DNA of 64,000 bases from Calothrix sp. MO_192.B10 (lineage in GTDB: Bacteria; Cyanobacteriota; Cyanobacteriia; Cyanobacteriales; Nostocaceae): NCBI GenBank assembly GCA_030065055.1, contig JASJDS010000097.1, forward strand, positions 31,302-95,301, read 5' to 3'. Below, one piece after another: positions 52,118-61,156 of this stretch. The first letter of the stretch is position 1, and every line of letters begins with the position of its first letter. The position numbers and the translations under genes were made by a program. Below the pieces are notes generated by a model. It saw nothing but the letters and a program-made list of their open reading frames with translations, was not told where the DNA came from and made no database searches.

Positions 52118-52149
52118 TCCCTCCTCCCCTCCTTCACTCCTTTCTCATC

Positions 52150-52614
52150 ATGGAAGCAATTATTTTCATCGGCATCCAGGGTGCAGGTAAATCTTCATTT
52201 TACCGCCAACACTTTTTAGACACTCATATCCGGATTAACTTAGATATGCTTAAAACTCGCCACCGAGAAAAAATTCTGTTCCAAGCTTGTCTAGAAGCGA
52301 AACAGCGTTTAGTTGTGGATAACACAAACCCAACCCTAGAAGACAGAAGTCGCTATATTCAACCAGCTAAGGCAAAAGGCTTTCGAGTTTTAGCTTATTA
52401 TTTTCAGTCTCCATTAGAAGAATGTAAACAAAGAAATAACCAACGTCCAATAAAACAAATTGTACCTATAGCTGGACTTTTAGCAACCCATAAAAAGCTA
52501 ATTATCCCAACCTTACAAGAAGGTTTTGATAGCATTTATATAGTAAACAATTGTCCAGACTATTCATTCATAATTGAGGAACTTAATCATGCAAAATTAC
52601 CAGAAAATCATTGA
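52150..52614 (+). CDS. Small AAA/P-loop kinase-like protein (zeta-toxin/kinase type)
   Basis: 154 aa from ATG 52150, starting MEAIIFIGIQGAGKSSFYRQ with a P-loop. DNTNPTLEDRSRYIQPAKAKGF is the D-x-TN-type motif seen in polynucleotide-kinase-like AAA_33 proteins. It is very similar in plan to the kinase domain of Pnkp (VIDATNVQPEDRKSL). It lies between hen1 and pnkp and may supply a separate 5'-OH kinase for the RNA repair cassette (inference). The longer frame from 52006 is excluded because of the tandem repeat. Confidence 0.85.
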   Translation: MEAIIFIGIQGAGKSSFYRQHFLDTHIRINLDMLKTRHREKILFQACLEAKQRLVVDNTNPTLEDRSRYIQPAKAKGFRVLAYYFQSPLEECKQRNNQRPIKQIVPIAGLLATHKKLIIPTLQEGFDSIYIVNNCPDYSFIIEELNHAKLPENH

Positions 52615-52868
52615 TATCACAATGCACAAAGCTGTCTATTATATCATGTTCGCTTAATTACTTATAATTCCTGCTTGACTCACCCCAACCCTCTCTTACC
52701 CTCTCCTTAATTTAATCCCTCTCTTACCCTCTCCTTAATAAGGAGAGGGTGCCGCAGGCGGGTGAGGTTTTATAAATAATCCGCACACGATATACAGATT
52801 TATCTTTGCTGTCAATCCAAAATAAACAACTGATTATTCATCTTGAAAAATCCAAAATATAAAATTAT

Positions 52869-53549
52869 ATGACATCATTTGATATAAAAATACTTGCCTT
52901 TATTTTTATGTTTGTAGACCATATTGGGCGATTGTTTTTCCCTGATGCAACTATTATGGTTGCCGTAGGACGTTTGAGCTTCCCCTTGTTCGCGTGGCTG
53001 GCAGCAATAGGAGAAAAACATACTTCAGATATCAAAAAATATGTCACTAGATTAATATTATTAGGTATTATTTCTCAACCTATATATGGGTATATTTATT
53101 ATTTGATATTTGATACCGAGTCAAAACAGTTAAATATTTTGTTTACTCTGGCAGCAGGAGTCGCCATGATTCGAGCATCCAAACTAACAGGTCGTATTAT
53201 TTTGAAAATAGCAATTACAGTTACTATCTTATTCTTTATCTTCGCCTGTTATTGGACTAAAATCCCTTGTTTAGAGGGAGGAGCATATAGTTTAACTGTT
53301 ATCTATTTAATGTCTATTTTTCAATATCAAATTATAGAGATAAACTGGTGGATAGCATATATAGCAATTAATTTATTCTATTGGTATTTGATTCAGTATC
53401 CAGTGATAGAACTAATGGGTATATTCGCACCTTTACTGATTATTTTATATAACAATCAACAAGGTATTCGAGCTAAATGGCTATATGCAGTTTACCCCTT
53501 ACATTTTGCAGCTTTAGCTTTAATTAAGACAGGAGGATTTAAAATTTAA
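52869..53549 (+). CDS. TraX-family membrane protein
   Basis: 226 aa with about seven membrane segments (ILAFIFMFVDHIGRLFFP; LILLGIISQPIYGYIYYLIF; ILKIAITVTILFFIFACYW and others). The start DIKILAFIFMFVDHIGRL, with Asp-His in the first helix, and GRLSFPLFAWL, match TraX/acyltransferase-like proteins. TraX acetylates F pilin in conjugative plasmids, while chromosomal homologues are of unknown role. It is between the kinase and pnkp on the same strand, with 254 bp upstream that hold only repeat text. Confidence 0.85.
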   Translation: MTSFDIKILAFIFMFVDHIGRLFFPDATIMVAVGRLSFPLFAWLAAIGEKHTSDIKKYVTRLILLGIISQPIYGYIYYLIFDTESKQLNILFTLAAGVAMIRASKLTGRIILKIAITVTILFFIFACYWTKIPCLEGGAYSLTVIYLMSIFQYQIIEINWWIAYIAINLFYWYLIQYPVIELMGIFAPLLIILYNNQQGIRAKWLYAVYPLHFAALALIKTGGFKI

Positions 53550-53686
53550 AATTTAAAATTTAGAATTTAGAATTATGTTTTGCAACGGTGATTTTTTCCA
53601 CAAAAGTTGGTTACATCCCAACAATCAATAACATGTAAATCATTGTTCAAGAGTAAAGTTTATTGTCAATCCTAAAAAGCATAACT

Positions 53687-56281
53687 ATGAAACTAACTAT
53701 TCCCGAATTATCCCTAGTACTTTTAATTGGTGCTTCCGGCTCTGGAAAATCAACTTTTGCCCGCAAACACTTCCAATCTTTTGAAGTCATATCTTCCGAT
53801 TTTTGTCGGGGTTTAGTGTCCAATGATGAAAATAATCAAGCAGCCTCTAAAGATGCTTTTGAAGTACTACATTTTATTACTGCCAAACGTTTAGAAGCAG
53901 GCAAATTAACAGTCATTGATGCCACAAATGTCCAGCCAGAAGATCGTAAATCTTTAGTGCAAATTGCCCGTCAATATCATTGCTTTCCCACAGCAATTGT
54001 CCTGAATCTACCAGAACAATTATGCCACGATCGCAACCAAAAAAGAAGCGATCGCAATTTTGGCCCCCATGTGGTACGTCGCCATATCCAGAGTTTAAGG
54101 CGTTCTTTGCGCGGCTTGGAAAGGGAAGGTTTTCGTTACGTACATATCCTCAACTCCATAGCAGAAATTAACGCCGCCAAAATTGAACGCCAACCCCTGT
54201 GGAATAACCGCAAGTATGAACATGGTCCTTTTGATATCATTGGTGATATCCACGGCTGCTGTGATGAGCTGGAAGCCTTACTCACCAAATTGGGGTATGT
54301 GCAAATGCCAGCAGACAAGCAAGAAACGGAGACATCTGATTTCTGGAACTTCCCCACCTATCACCATCCCCAAGGACGCAAAGCAGTATTTTTAGGAGAT
54401 TTAATAGATAGGGGCCCCCGGATTTTAGATACAGTCAAGTTGGTGAGAAATATGGTCAAAGCCGGCACGGGGATGTGTGTCCCTGGCAACCATGAAAATA
54501 AATTACTGCGGAAATTACGGGGTAAAAATATCAAAGTTAATCACGGTTTAGCACAAACATTAGCAGAACTGGAAGCATTATCAGAAGAAGTATATCAACC
54601 CTTTACTCAAGAACTGAGGAAATTTCTGGATACCCTAGTCAGCCATTACGTATTGGATGATGGGCGATTAGTGGTGGCTCATGCAGGGATGAAACAAGAG
54701 TATCAAGGAAGGGGTTCTGGTAAGATTCGTAGCTTTGCTCTCTACGGTGAAACCACTGGGGAAATTGATGAATTTGGCTTACCCATCCGCTACAATTGGG
54801 CGGCGGAGTATCGGGGTGAGGCGATGGTTGTGTATGGACATACCCCCGTACCGGAAGCAGAGTGGCTCAATAATACCATTGATATTGATACGGGGTGCGT
54901 ATTTGGTGGCAAACTGACGGCACTGCGCTATCCAGAAAGGGAAATTGTCAGCACTCCTGCTCTTCGTACCTATTGTGAACCAGTGAAACCCATTGGTGGA
55001 TTGAATAATTCGACCCTTACGGCACAACAACAACTAGATGATGTGCTGTACATTGAGGATGTATTGGGTAAGCGAATTGTCACTACTCGACTCAAAAGTA
55101 ATATTACCATCCGTGAAGAAAATGCGATCGCAGCTTTGGAGGTGATGAGCCGGTTTGCTGCTAATCCCAAATGGTTAATTTATCTCCCTCCTACCATGTC
55201 GCCCGTGGAGACTTCCCAAGCATCAGGATATTTGGAACATCCCCAGCAAGCCTTTGACCATTATCAAAGCCAAGGAATTACGGAAGTTGTTTGTGAAGAA
55301 AAACACATGGGTTCCCGGTCAGTAGTAATAGTTTGTCGAGATGAATCAGCTGCTAGGGAACGTTTTGGGGTAGTGGATGAAGGCATTGGTATTTGTTATA
55401 CCCGCACCGGCAGGCGATTTTTTGATCACTCAGAGGTAGAAGCCCAATTGCTGACACGGGTGAACGCAGCCCTGACAGCAAGCGACTTTTGGTCAGAATT
55501 TAATACTGATTGGGTATGCCTAGACTGTGAACTCATGCCTTGGTCAGCCAAAGCCCAAGGGTTATTAAAACAACAATATGCACCCGTAGGAGTTGCCTCC
55601 CAGATTGGTCTGACAGATGCGGTAAATTTGTTACAACAGGCAAGCGATCGGGGTATTGATGTTAGCAAGCAACTGACTGCTTACCAGCAACGGTTTGATA
55701 TGGCACAGCATTACATCAGTGCCTACCGCCGCTATTGTTGGTCTGTGAATGATATTTTTGACCTAAAACTGGCTCCTTTTCATATCCTAGCCACGGAAGG
55801 GTCTGTGCATACAGATAAAGACCACCGTTGGCACATGGAACAAATTGCTAAAGTTACCCAGTGGGACTCCCAAATACTGTTAGCAACTAACTACAAGGTA
55901 ATAGATTTAACCGATGCCAGTAGCCAAGCTGGGGGTATTCACTGGTGGCAAGAACTCACAAAAGCTGGAGGTGAGGGGATGGTAGTGAAACCGATGGATT
56001 TCATTGTGCGAGGTAATAAGGGGATTATTCAACCTGCGGTGAAGTGTCGCGGACAGGAATATTTACGAATTATCTATGGACCAGAATATTCTAGCCCAGA
56101 TAACCTGAAGCGGTTGCGTCAACGGGGTTTATCCTTGAAGCGTTCCTTAGCCATGCGGGAGTTTGCATTGGGTGTGGAGGCGTTAGAGCGTTTTGTGGCT
56201 CACTCTCCCCTGCGTCGGGTACATGAGTGTGTGTTTGGGATTTTAGCGTTGGAGAGCGAACCTGTAGATCCCAGATTGTGA
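53687..56281 (+). CDS. pnkp: Bacterial polynucleotide kinase-phosphatase-ligase Pnkp (RNA repair)
   Basis: 864 aa from ATG 53687; a TTG at 53663 would add eight residues. The kinase domain has P-loop LIGASGSGKSTFARKHF and the DATNVQPEDR motif. The metallophosphatase has DIIGDIHGCCDEL, VFLGDLIDRGPRI, VPGNHENKL and VVAHAG. The C-terminal ligase-adenylyltransferase domain has EEKHMGSRSV (KxxG nucleophile Lys), YTRTGRRFF, VCLDCELMPWSAK and GGEGMVVKP. It heals both ends of a broken RNA and seals them together with Hen1. Hen1 and a small kinase gene are upstream on the same strand. Confidence 0.97.
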   Translation: MKLTIPELSLVLLIGASGSGKSTFARKHFQSFEVISSDFCRGLVSNDENNQAASKDAFEVLHFITAKRLEAGKLTVIDATNVQPEDRKSLVQIARQYHCFPTAIVLNLPEQLCHDRNQKRSDRNFGPHVVRRHIQSLRRSLRGLEREGFRYVHILNSIAEINAAKIERQPLWNNRKYEHGPFDIIGDIHGCCDELEALLTKLGYVQMPADKQETETSDFWNFPTYHHPQGRKAVFLGDLIDRGPRILDTVKLVRNMVKAGTGMCVPGNHENKLLRKLRGKNIKVNHGLAQTLAELEALSEEVYQPFTQELRKFLDTLVSHYVLDDGRLVVAHAGMKQEYQGRGSGKIRSFALYGETTGEIDEFGLPIRYNWAAEYRGEAMVVYGHTPVPEAEWLNNTIDIDTGCVFGGKLTALRYPEREIVSTPALRTYCEPVKPIGGLNNSTLTAQQQLDDVLYIEDVLGKRIVTTRLKSNITIREENAIAALEVMSRFAANPKWLIYLPPTMSPVETSQASGYLEHPQQAFDHYQSQGITEVVCEEKHMGSRSVVIVCRDESAARERFGVVDEGIGICYTRTGRRFFDHSEVEAQLLTRVNAALTASDFWSEFNTDWVCLDCELMPWSAKAQGLLKQQYAPVGVASQIGLTDAVNLLQQASDRGIDVSKQLTAYQQRFDMAQHYISAYRRYCWSVNDIFDLKLAPFHILATEGSVHTDKDHRWHMEQIAKVTQWDSQILLATNYKVIDLTDASSQAGGIHWWQELTKAGGEGMVVKPMDFIVRGNKGIIQPAVKCRGQEYLRIIYGPEYSSPDNLKRLRQRGLSLKRSLAMREFALGVEALERFVAHSPLRRVHECVFGILALESEPVDPRL

Positions 56282-56364
56282 TGGGGTGATGACAAGCCAG
56301 TATGGAAACCCAACAAATTATCGGTAATGTTGGGTTTCCTAAAGCCTCAACCTAACCTTGTATC

Positions 56365-56552
56365 TAAGAAAGAGTTGAGAGCAGGGTTCGTACACCATCC
56401 GTCATCCCATTAGATGTTGAACCCCTCTAATTAGATGTTATATGCCTACTTTGCACAGCAAAAAGTAGTAGTTGAGTAAGAAAGAGTTTAGAGCAGGGTT
56501 CGTACAATATCCGTCATCCCATTAGATGTTGAATCCCTCTAATTAAATGTTA
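56365..56552. repeat. 76-bp direct repeat pair upstream of an ATPase gene
   Basis: Units 56365-56440 and 56477-56552 are nearly identical, 36 bp apart, each holding GGGTTCGTAC and two copies of TTAGATGTT. They end 81 bp before the ATPase start. No reading frame is evident. Could be tandem regulatory sites or a noncoding RNA duplicate. Confidence 0.8.
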
Positions 56553-56633
56553 AAGACAATTTTTATAATGAAAATCCATCTGATTAGTAGATAATGCTAA
56601 AATTTTAGATGCTTATAGTTATGGTAATAGTTT

Positions 56634-57824
56634 ATGGATCAAAACCTTACACCGTCTAGTCCTGAACAGATGCAACGTTATCTGAAAGCTGCTCAGATAT
56701 TTACTCCTAGTGCTCCCATCGATAGTCAGGAGTTATTTGCTGGTAGACCTGAGCAAATTAGCCAAGTGGTTAGTGCCGTGGCTCAGAAAGGTCAACACGT
56801 CATTTTATACGGAGAAAGAGGAGTTGGGAAAACTTCTCTTGCTAATGTTATTTCTCAGATTATGCGTGGTTATTCGGAGCAGAAAGTTTTTTCTACTATT
56901 GTGAATTGTGATGTTATAGATGACTTTACATCTTTGTGGCAGAAAATATTCCGTGAGTTCGACTCTTTACGAGAGTATGCTGATAATCCTCCAGAAGAAA
57001 TTACTCCTGAATCTATTAGATATATTCTTCAACGAAATCTTGGTAAAACCATTATTGTTATCGATGAACTAGATAGAATAGGTCGCCCTGATGCTACTGA
57101 GCTATTAGCTGACACTATTAAAACTCTTTCCGATCACTTAGTTGATACTACTCTTATTCTCGTTGGAGTTGCTGATTCTGTGAACGAGCTGATTGCTGAA
57201 CACGCATCGATAGAAAGATCATTGGTGCAAGTTCAAATGCCTAGAATGTCTAGAAATGAATTATACGAGCTTCTTGACAAGCGGCTTAATTTACTTGCAA
57301 TGACTGTGCAAGATTTAGTCAGAGAAAACATAGCTTTGCTATCACAAGGTTTACCAAGCTATACTCATTTATTAGCTTTGCATTCTTCACAGAAAGCAAT
57401 TACTAGAAACTCGGATTGCATTGAAAAATCTGATTTGGACAACGCTATAAGAATGGCTGTGAATAAAGCCTATCAAAGTATCGCTAATACTTATCATCAG
57501 GCTATATCTAGCTCTAGAAAAACTATTTATGCTCAAGTTTTATTAGCCTGTGCTTTAGCAAAAAAAGATAACTTGGGCTTCTTTACTCCTCCAGATGTAG
57601 CAAAACCAATGTCTCTAATTATGAATAAAAAATATCAAACTACTGGTTTTGCGCGTAATCTTAATGATTTTTGTGAAGAAAAGAGAGGTTCCGTTTTATG
57701 TAAAAAAGGTATTGAAAGGCATTATCGATTTAGGTTTGTTAACCCAATGATGCAACCATACGTAATCATGCAAGGTTTAGCAAAAGATATTATTCAGCAG
57801 GAGGATCTTAAAAATTTTTCCTGA
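56634..57824 (+). CDS. Stand-alone AAA ATPase (Orc1/Cdc6-like fold)
   Basis: 396 aa. Walker A is LYGERGVGKTSLANV, Walker B is TIIVIDELDRIG, then an arginine-containing region (ASIERSLVQVQMPRMSRNEL) and a winged-helix-like end (FTPPDVAKPMSLI, RHYRFRFVNPMMQPYVI). The order is that of a STAND/Orc1-like ATPase ending in a wHTH. No sensor or nuclease domain is attached. The substrate is unknown; a defence or partition role is open. The start ATG has no clear ribosome site. Upstream lies the 76-bp repeat pair. Confidence 0.8.
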   Translation: MDQNLTPSSPEQMQRYLKAAQIFTPSAPIDSQELFAGRPEQISQVVSAVAQKGQHVILYGERGVGKTSLANVISQIMRGYSEQKVFSTIVNCDVIDDFTSLWQKIFREFDSLREYADNPPEEITPESIRYILQRNLGKTIIVIDELDRIGRPDATELLADTIKTLSDHLVDTTLILVGVADSVNELIAEHASIERSLVQVQMPRMSRNELYELLDKRLNLLAMTVQDLVRENIALLSQGLPSYTHLLALHSSQKAITRNSDCIEKSDLDNAIRMAVNKAYQSIANTYHQAISSSRKTIYAQVLLACALAKKDNLGFFTPPDVAKPMSLIMNKKYQTTGFARNLNDFCEEKRGSVLCKKGIERHYRFRFVNPMMQPYVIMQGLAKDIIQQEDLKNFS

Positions 57825-58072
57825 TTCTTCTGTGTAATTCAAGGCAAATCCAATCTATTACTTCATAATTATCATTATATGGCATAGAGAAATTCAAAAT
57901 ACTATATCCCTTACTTCTCTCTATTCTCTGGTTTCTCTGTGTCTCTGCGGTTTTTTAATCAAATCAATTATTGCAGTTTGAATGTTTTCTTCTACCTTGA
58001 ACCAAAAAAAGTAGAAACGATACCAAAATCTCCACCGCTACAATATAAGTAACTACAATACAAATTTAGTTA

Positions 58073-58399
58073 ATGAATATCCAAGAACTAGAAAATCAAA
58101 TCCTAGCATTACGTCCAACAGAAAAAGCCGCAATTATCCAAAGCCTAACTCAAAGCATTAACATTGGGGCAAAAGGTATTACAAAAACACCCGGTGTTTG
58201 TGGTAGAGAAGCCTGCATTACTGGAACTCGTATTGCAATTTGGCTATTAGTTGAAGCACGTCGTCTGGGAATTACTGAAGTCCAACTTTTGCAAGATTAT
58301 CCTCATATTAGTGCAGCTGATTTAGTTAATGCTTGGATATATGCAGATGCTTATCCTGAAGAAATTGAAGCTGCTATCCGTGCTAATCAGGCTGCTTAA
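58073..58399 (+). CDS. DUF433-family antitoxin-like protein
   Basis: 108 aa. The C-terminal DUF433 pattern is GVCGREACITGTRIAIWLLV, then LLQDYPHISAADLVNAWIYAD. The N-terminal 35 residues form a helix (LENQILALRPTEKAAIIQSLTQSI). DUF433 is an HTH-type VapB-like partner of DUF5615 PIN-like toxins. The partner here is a pseudogene starting 4 bp after the stop. Confidence 0.88.
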   Translation: MNIQELENQILALRPTEKAAIIQSLTQSINIGAKGITKTPGVCGREACITGTRIAIWLLVEARRLGITEVQLLQDYPHISAADLVNAWIYADAYPEEIEAAIRANQAA

Positions 58400-58402
58400 C
58401 TC

Positions 58403-58600
58403 ATGGCGCGTTTATATGCAGATGAAATGTTCCCACGGAAAGTTACTAAATCGTCAAGATTTTATCAAATTGCATAGAAGCTCATCCGAACATTTAGAAA
58501 TGATACTGATAGGTTACGAATGGCAACTCAAATTAATGAAGCAATTAATCAAGAAGAACCATTAATATCATGTCCGGATCAATACTTGTCATTACGTTAA
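58403..58600 (+). pseudogene. Decayed DUF5615 PIN-like toxin partner
   Basis: The start reads MARLYADEMFPRKV, the typical DUF5615 N-terminus, then a frame change. The +1 frame resumes with LLNRQDFIKLHRSSSEH, the expected middle, and a further frame change leads to the C-terminal DTDRLRMATQINEAINQEEP. An internal part (about 50 residues between FP and LLNR) is missing. The toxin is therefore inactive by deletion and frameshifts. Confidence 0.8.
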
Positions 58601-58647
58601 CGTAGCTCCTCTGTTAGCGTGCCTCTTACAGAGGAACTACGTTAACG
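58595..58647. repeat. Large hairpin, 20-bp arms (19/20 match)
   Basis: CGTTAACGTAGCTCCTCTGT and ACAGAGGAACTACGTTAACG with a 13-base loop TAGCGTGCCTCTT, directly at the end of the decayed toxin. Could act as a terminator; the following 200 bases (to about 58800) are palindrome-rich dispersed repeat text. Confidence 0.75.
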
Positions 58648-58976
58648 CGCAGCGTGTCGCGAAAGCGACTCAGCTCTCCCGAAGGGAGCAAGAGGCACGC
58701 AGCGATAGCGAAGTGAAGTATAAGTCCTGCGGACACGCTGCGCGTTTCTTGAATGCCCGGAGGGCTATACGCAAAGTCCTCAAATTCATGGGATTGCTAC
58801 TCTTCGAGAAGCCACTTCGTGTCTACGTTCCACTTCGTTGCACTCGCAATGACATATTGTAAGTAATCAAACGGACATGATATAATAGGTAAGTTGATTC
58901 GTGTTGTACGCCCTACCAGTTGAAAATAACTAACGTTTGTGTGGAATAAATACTTAAGTGCTTTTCTACATAACCA

Positions 58977-59142
58977 GGACTAAAGTTGCGTGTCACAATT
59001 GGTGATTGGTGCGTGAGGTTACAAGTCTCATTGCTACGTTCAAATATTCTCGCAGCGTCACGCAACGGCAATAATGCGGGAAGAGAATCTACACCGCATT
59101 TTGCCTCCCCTACAGTAAATATATGCCAGTTGCGTAAGTCCT
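58977..59142. mobile_element. MITE with AGGACT...AGTCCT ends, copy 2
   Basis: Shares GGTGATTGGTGCGTGAGGTT and the right end TATGCCAGTTGCGTAAGTCCT-type repeat with 15157-15280, but is longer by about 40 bp, an insertion before the right part. The left end is partly altered (AGGACTAAAGTTGCG). Confidence 0.75.
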
Positions 59143-59185
59143 AATAACTAAAAGCTGATTAAGTGAAGTAGAGGTTCTGAACATA

Positions 59186-60127
59186 TCAATTCCCTTTCCC
59201 TGGTTGTATACCTGCAACATTCAAGGGAATTCGATAAATAGCCTCACGTGCTGTGATATAAAGTGTTTTGTAATTCTTACCGCCCCAAGCTAAATTAGTT
59301 ACAGCTTTGGGAACTGCTATTTTGCCCAGTAGTTCACCTGTTGGCGCGAAAATCCATATCCCCCCAGAACCACTACAGTAGATATTGCCTTTAACATCCA
59401 CTTTCATCCCATCAGGTACGCCTTTATCTTTAGGTCCAGGTAACTCTGCAAATAACTTACCATTAGTTAATGTACCATCTGCTTTGACATCAAAAACGTG
59501 CATATGTAATTTTTCGGAATCAGCTACGTATAATTTTTTCTCATCTGGTGAAAAAGCAATTCCATTGGGACGCACCATCTCCTTGTTCAGTAAAGTTAGT
59601 TTTCCATCTGGTTTCCAGCGATAAATCCCATAAAAACCGAGTTCTTCCTGTTCTTTTTTAATACCGTAGGGTGGATCGGTAAAATAAATACTACCATCGG
59701 ATTTAACTACAACATCATTGGGACTATTGAGGCGTTTCCCTTGGTAGCGTTCAGCTAAGACGGTGACTTTACCATTTTTTTCCGTGCGTGTCAGTTTACG
59801 GTTATGTTGAGCAGAAATTAACCGTCCTTCCCTATCTAAAGTATTACCATTGGTATTCCCCGCAGGACGGCGAAATACAGAAAGTTTATTGCCAGTGGTC
59901 CACTTATAAATAGTATCAGCAGGAATATCACTGAAGAGTAAAAAACCACTTGGATGCCATACAGGACCCTCCGTAAACTTTAACCCATCGGATAATTTTT
60001 CTACCTTGGCATTACTGTCCATGATAGCTGAGATACTATCAGCAGAGGTCTTTTTACAGCCTTGCGGTAACATCAGCAAGGTTAATAATATGATAAATAC
60101 CGCTGCTGGCACAGGATTCTGTTTCAT
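59186..60127 (-). CDS. SMP-30/gluconolactonase-type lipoprotein
   Basis: 313 aa. Lipoprotein signal ending LPQGC. Six-bladed beta-propeller of the SMP-30/LRE type with metal-site residues: EGPVWHPSGFLLFSDIP (Glu), NDVVVKSDGSIYFTDPPYG (Asn) and PNGIAFSPDEKKLYVADSE (Asn/Asp). This group hydrolyses lactones with a divalent metal. The lipobox implies a periplasmic or outer location. Followed on the same strand after a short gap by the DUF389 gene upstream. Confidence 0.88.
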   Translation of the reverse strand: MKQNPVPAAVFIILLTLLMLPQGCKKTSADSISAIMDSNAKVEKLSDGLKFTEGPVWHPSGFLLFSDIPADTIYKWTTGNKLSVFRRPAGNTNGNTLDREGRLISAQHNRKLTRTEKNGKVTVLAERYQGKRLNSPNDVVVKSDGSIYFTDPPYGIKKEQEELGFYGIYRWKPDGKLTLLNKEMVRPNGIAFSPDEKKLYVADSEKLHMHVFDVKADGTLTNGKLFAELPGPKDKGVPDGMKVDVKGNIYCSGSGGIWIFAPTGELLGKIAVPKAVTNLAWGGKNYKTLYITAREAIYRIPLNVAGIQPGKGN

Positions 60128-60147
60128 CAGATATTCTCTACTCCCTA

Positions 60148-61143
60148 CTATTTAGCTTGAGAAGACCAAACCGTTTGAGATGGTGTAACATAAAATACTA
60201 CCTGATAGGAGCGATGCAGTTTTTTTGTTAGTATTTGCTCCACCATACCCACTTCTTCGGAGGTGATTTTTTTGTCAGCCCTAACAACCAATTTTAATGA
60301 AGGTGGTTCAGTTCTCCAGTCAACATTCGATTTCAGAATTTCCACATCTGGTCTTTGAATCACAGAACTATGGGAGAGAATCTGTCGCAATGACTCCTTG
60401 GCACGGGCATCACTCAACACCCGCCAAAAGCTAATGCCTAAGGGCACTGTGAGCATGATAATTAGAGTTGCAGATACCCCCCAAGATAAAGAGCGGGTTA
60501 ACTCACTACTGAGAGCATATCCACTTAAGACATATACTACCAAACAAGCCAGATTAATCCCGATTAAATTGGTTAAGTAAAGCAATAAGGCTCCCCTGGC
60601 TAACAGCCAATCTCCCTGAGAGAGAGATAAGCCAACTACGCATAAAGGTGGCATTAAAGCAACTGCGATCGCAGTACCAGGAATAGCATCACCAATGGAG
60701 GGACGTATTTTAGCATAACCACTAACTCCACCCGCAGCAATGGCTATCAACAAATCAATTAGGGTAGGCTGGGTGCGAGATAAAACTTCTGAACCAAACT
60801 CAGGTAAACCAATAATTAATCCCACCAATCCAGAACAGGCGATGGCGAGTATGGTGCCAACAGCCACAGATATGAAGCTCTGCCGCAGTAACTTCCAATC
60901 TCCCTCTAAAGTTGCAAAGGAGAAACCCCGCAGAGGTAACATCAAGGGAGCAATAATCATGGCACCAATAATCACTGCGGTGCTGTTAATCAACAATCCC
61001 AAAGTAGCGATTAGACAAGAGCTAATCACCAGCACCAGATAATTTTGTGTTAGTTGGGAATCTTGGAGTAAAGACTCTCTAACCTTGAGAATGGGAATTG
61101 CTTCCAGCCCAAAGTCTTTAAAAAGTTGCCAAGTTTTCTGCAT
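60148..61143 (-). CDS. DUF389-family membrane protein
   Basis: 331 aa. A membrane region with about six helices at 35-235 (LVLVISSCLIATLGLLINSTAVIIGAMIIAPLMLP, VGTILAIACSGLVGLIIGLP, LIDLLIAIAAGGVSGYAK, GTAIAVALMPPLCVVGL and more), then a cytoplasmic C-terminal 80-residue domain. INSTAVIIGAMIIAPLMLP is the family hallmark. Function is unknown. It lies 20 bp upstream of the SMP-30-type gene on the same strand, so they may be co-transcribed. Confidence 0.9.
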   Translation of the reverse strand: MQKTWQLFKDFGLEAIPILKVRESLLQDSQLTQNYLVLVISSCLIATLGLLINSTAVIIGAMIIAPLMLPLRGFSFATLEGDWKLLRQSFISVAVGTILAIACSGLVGLIIGLPEFGSEVLSRTQPTLIDLLIAIAAGGVSGYAKIRPSIGDAIPGTAIAVALMPPLCVVGLSLSQGDWLLARGALLLYLTNLIGINLACLVVYVLSGYALSSELTRSLSWGVSATLIIMLTVPLGISFWRVLSDARAKESLRQILSHSSVIQRPDVEILKSNVDWRTEPPSLKLVVRADKKITSEEVGMVEQILTKKLHRSYQVVFYVTPSQTVWSSQAK

Positions 61144-61156
61144 GACTCACCTCAAA

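Noticed and set aside
52006..52149. Longer N-terminus for the small kinase gene
   Set aside because: It would consist of translated tandem DNA repeat; the P-loop protein begins naturally at the ATG 52150.
53663..53686. TTG start of Pnkp eight codons upstream
   Set aside because: The ATG at 53687 directly precedes the kinase fold and fits the family start.
56365..56552. A two-repeat CRISPR-like array
   Set aside because: Repeats of 76 bp with only one spacer and no cas genes are too long and too few; they contain internal duplications unlike CRISPR repeats.
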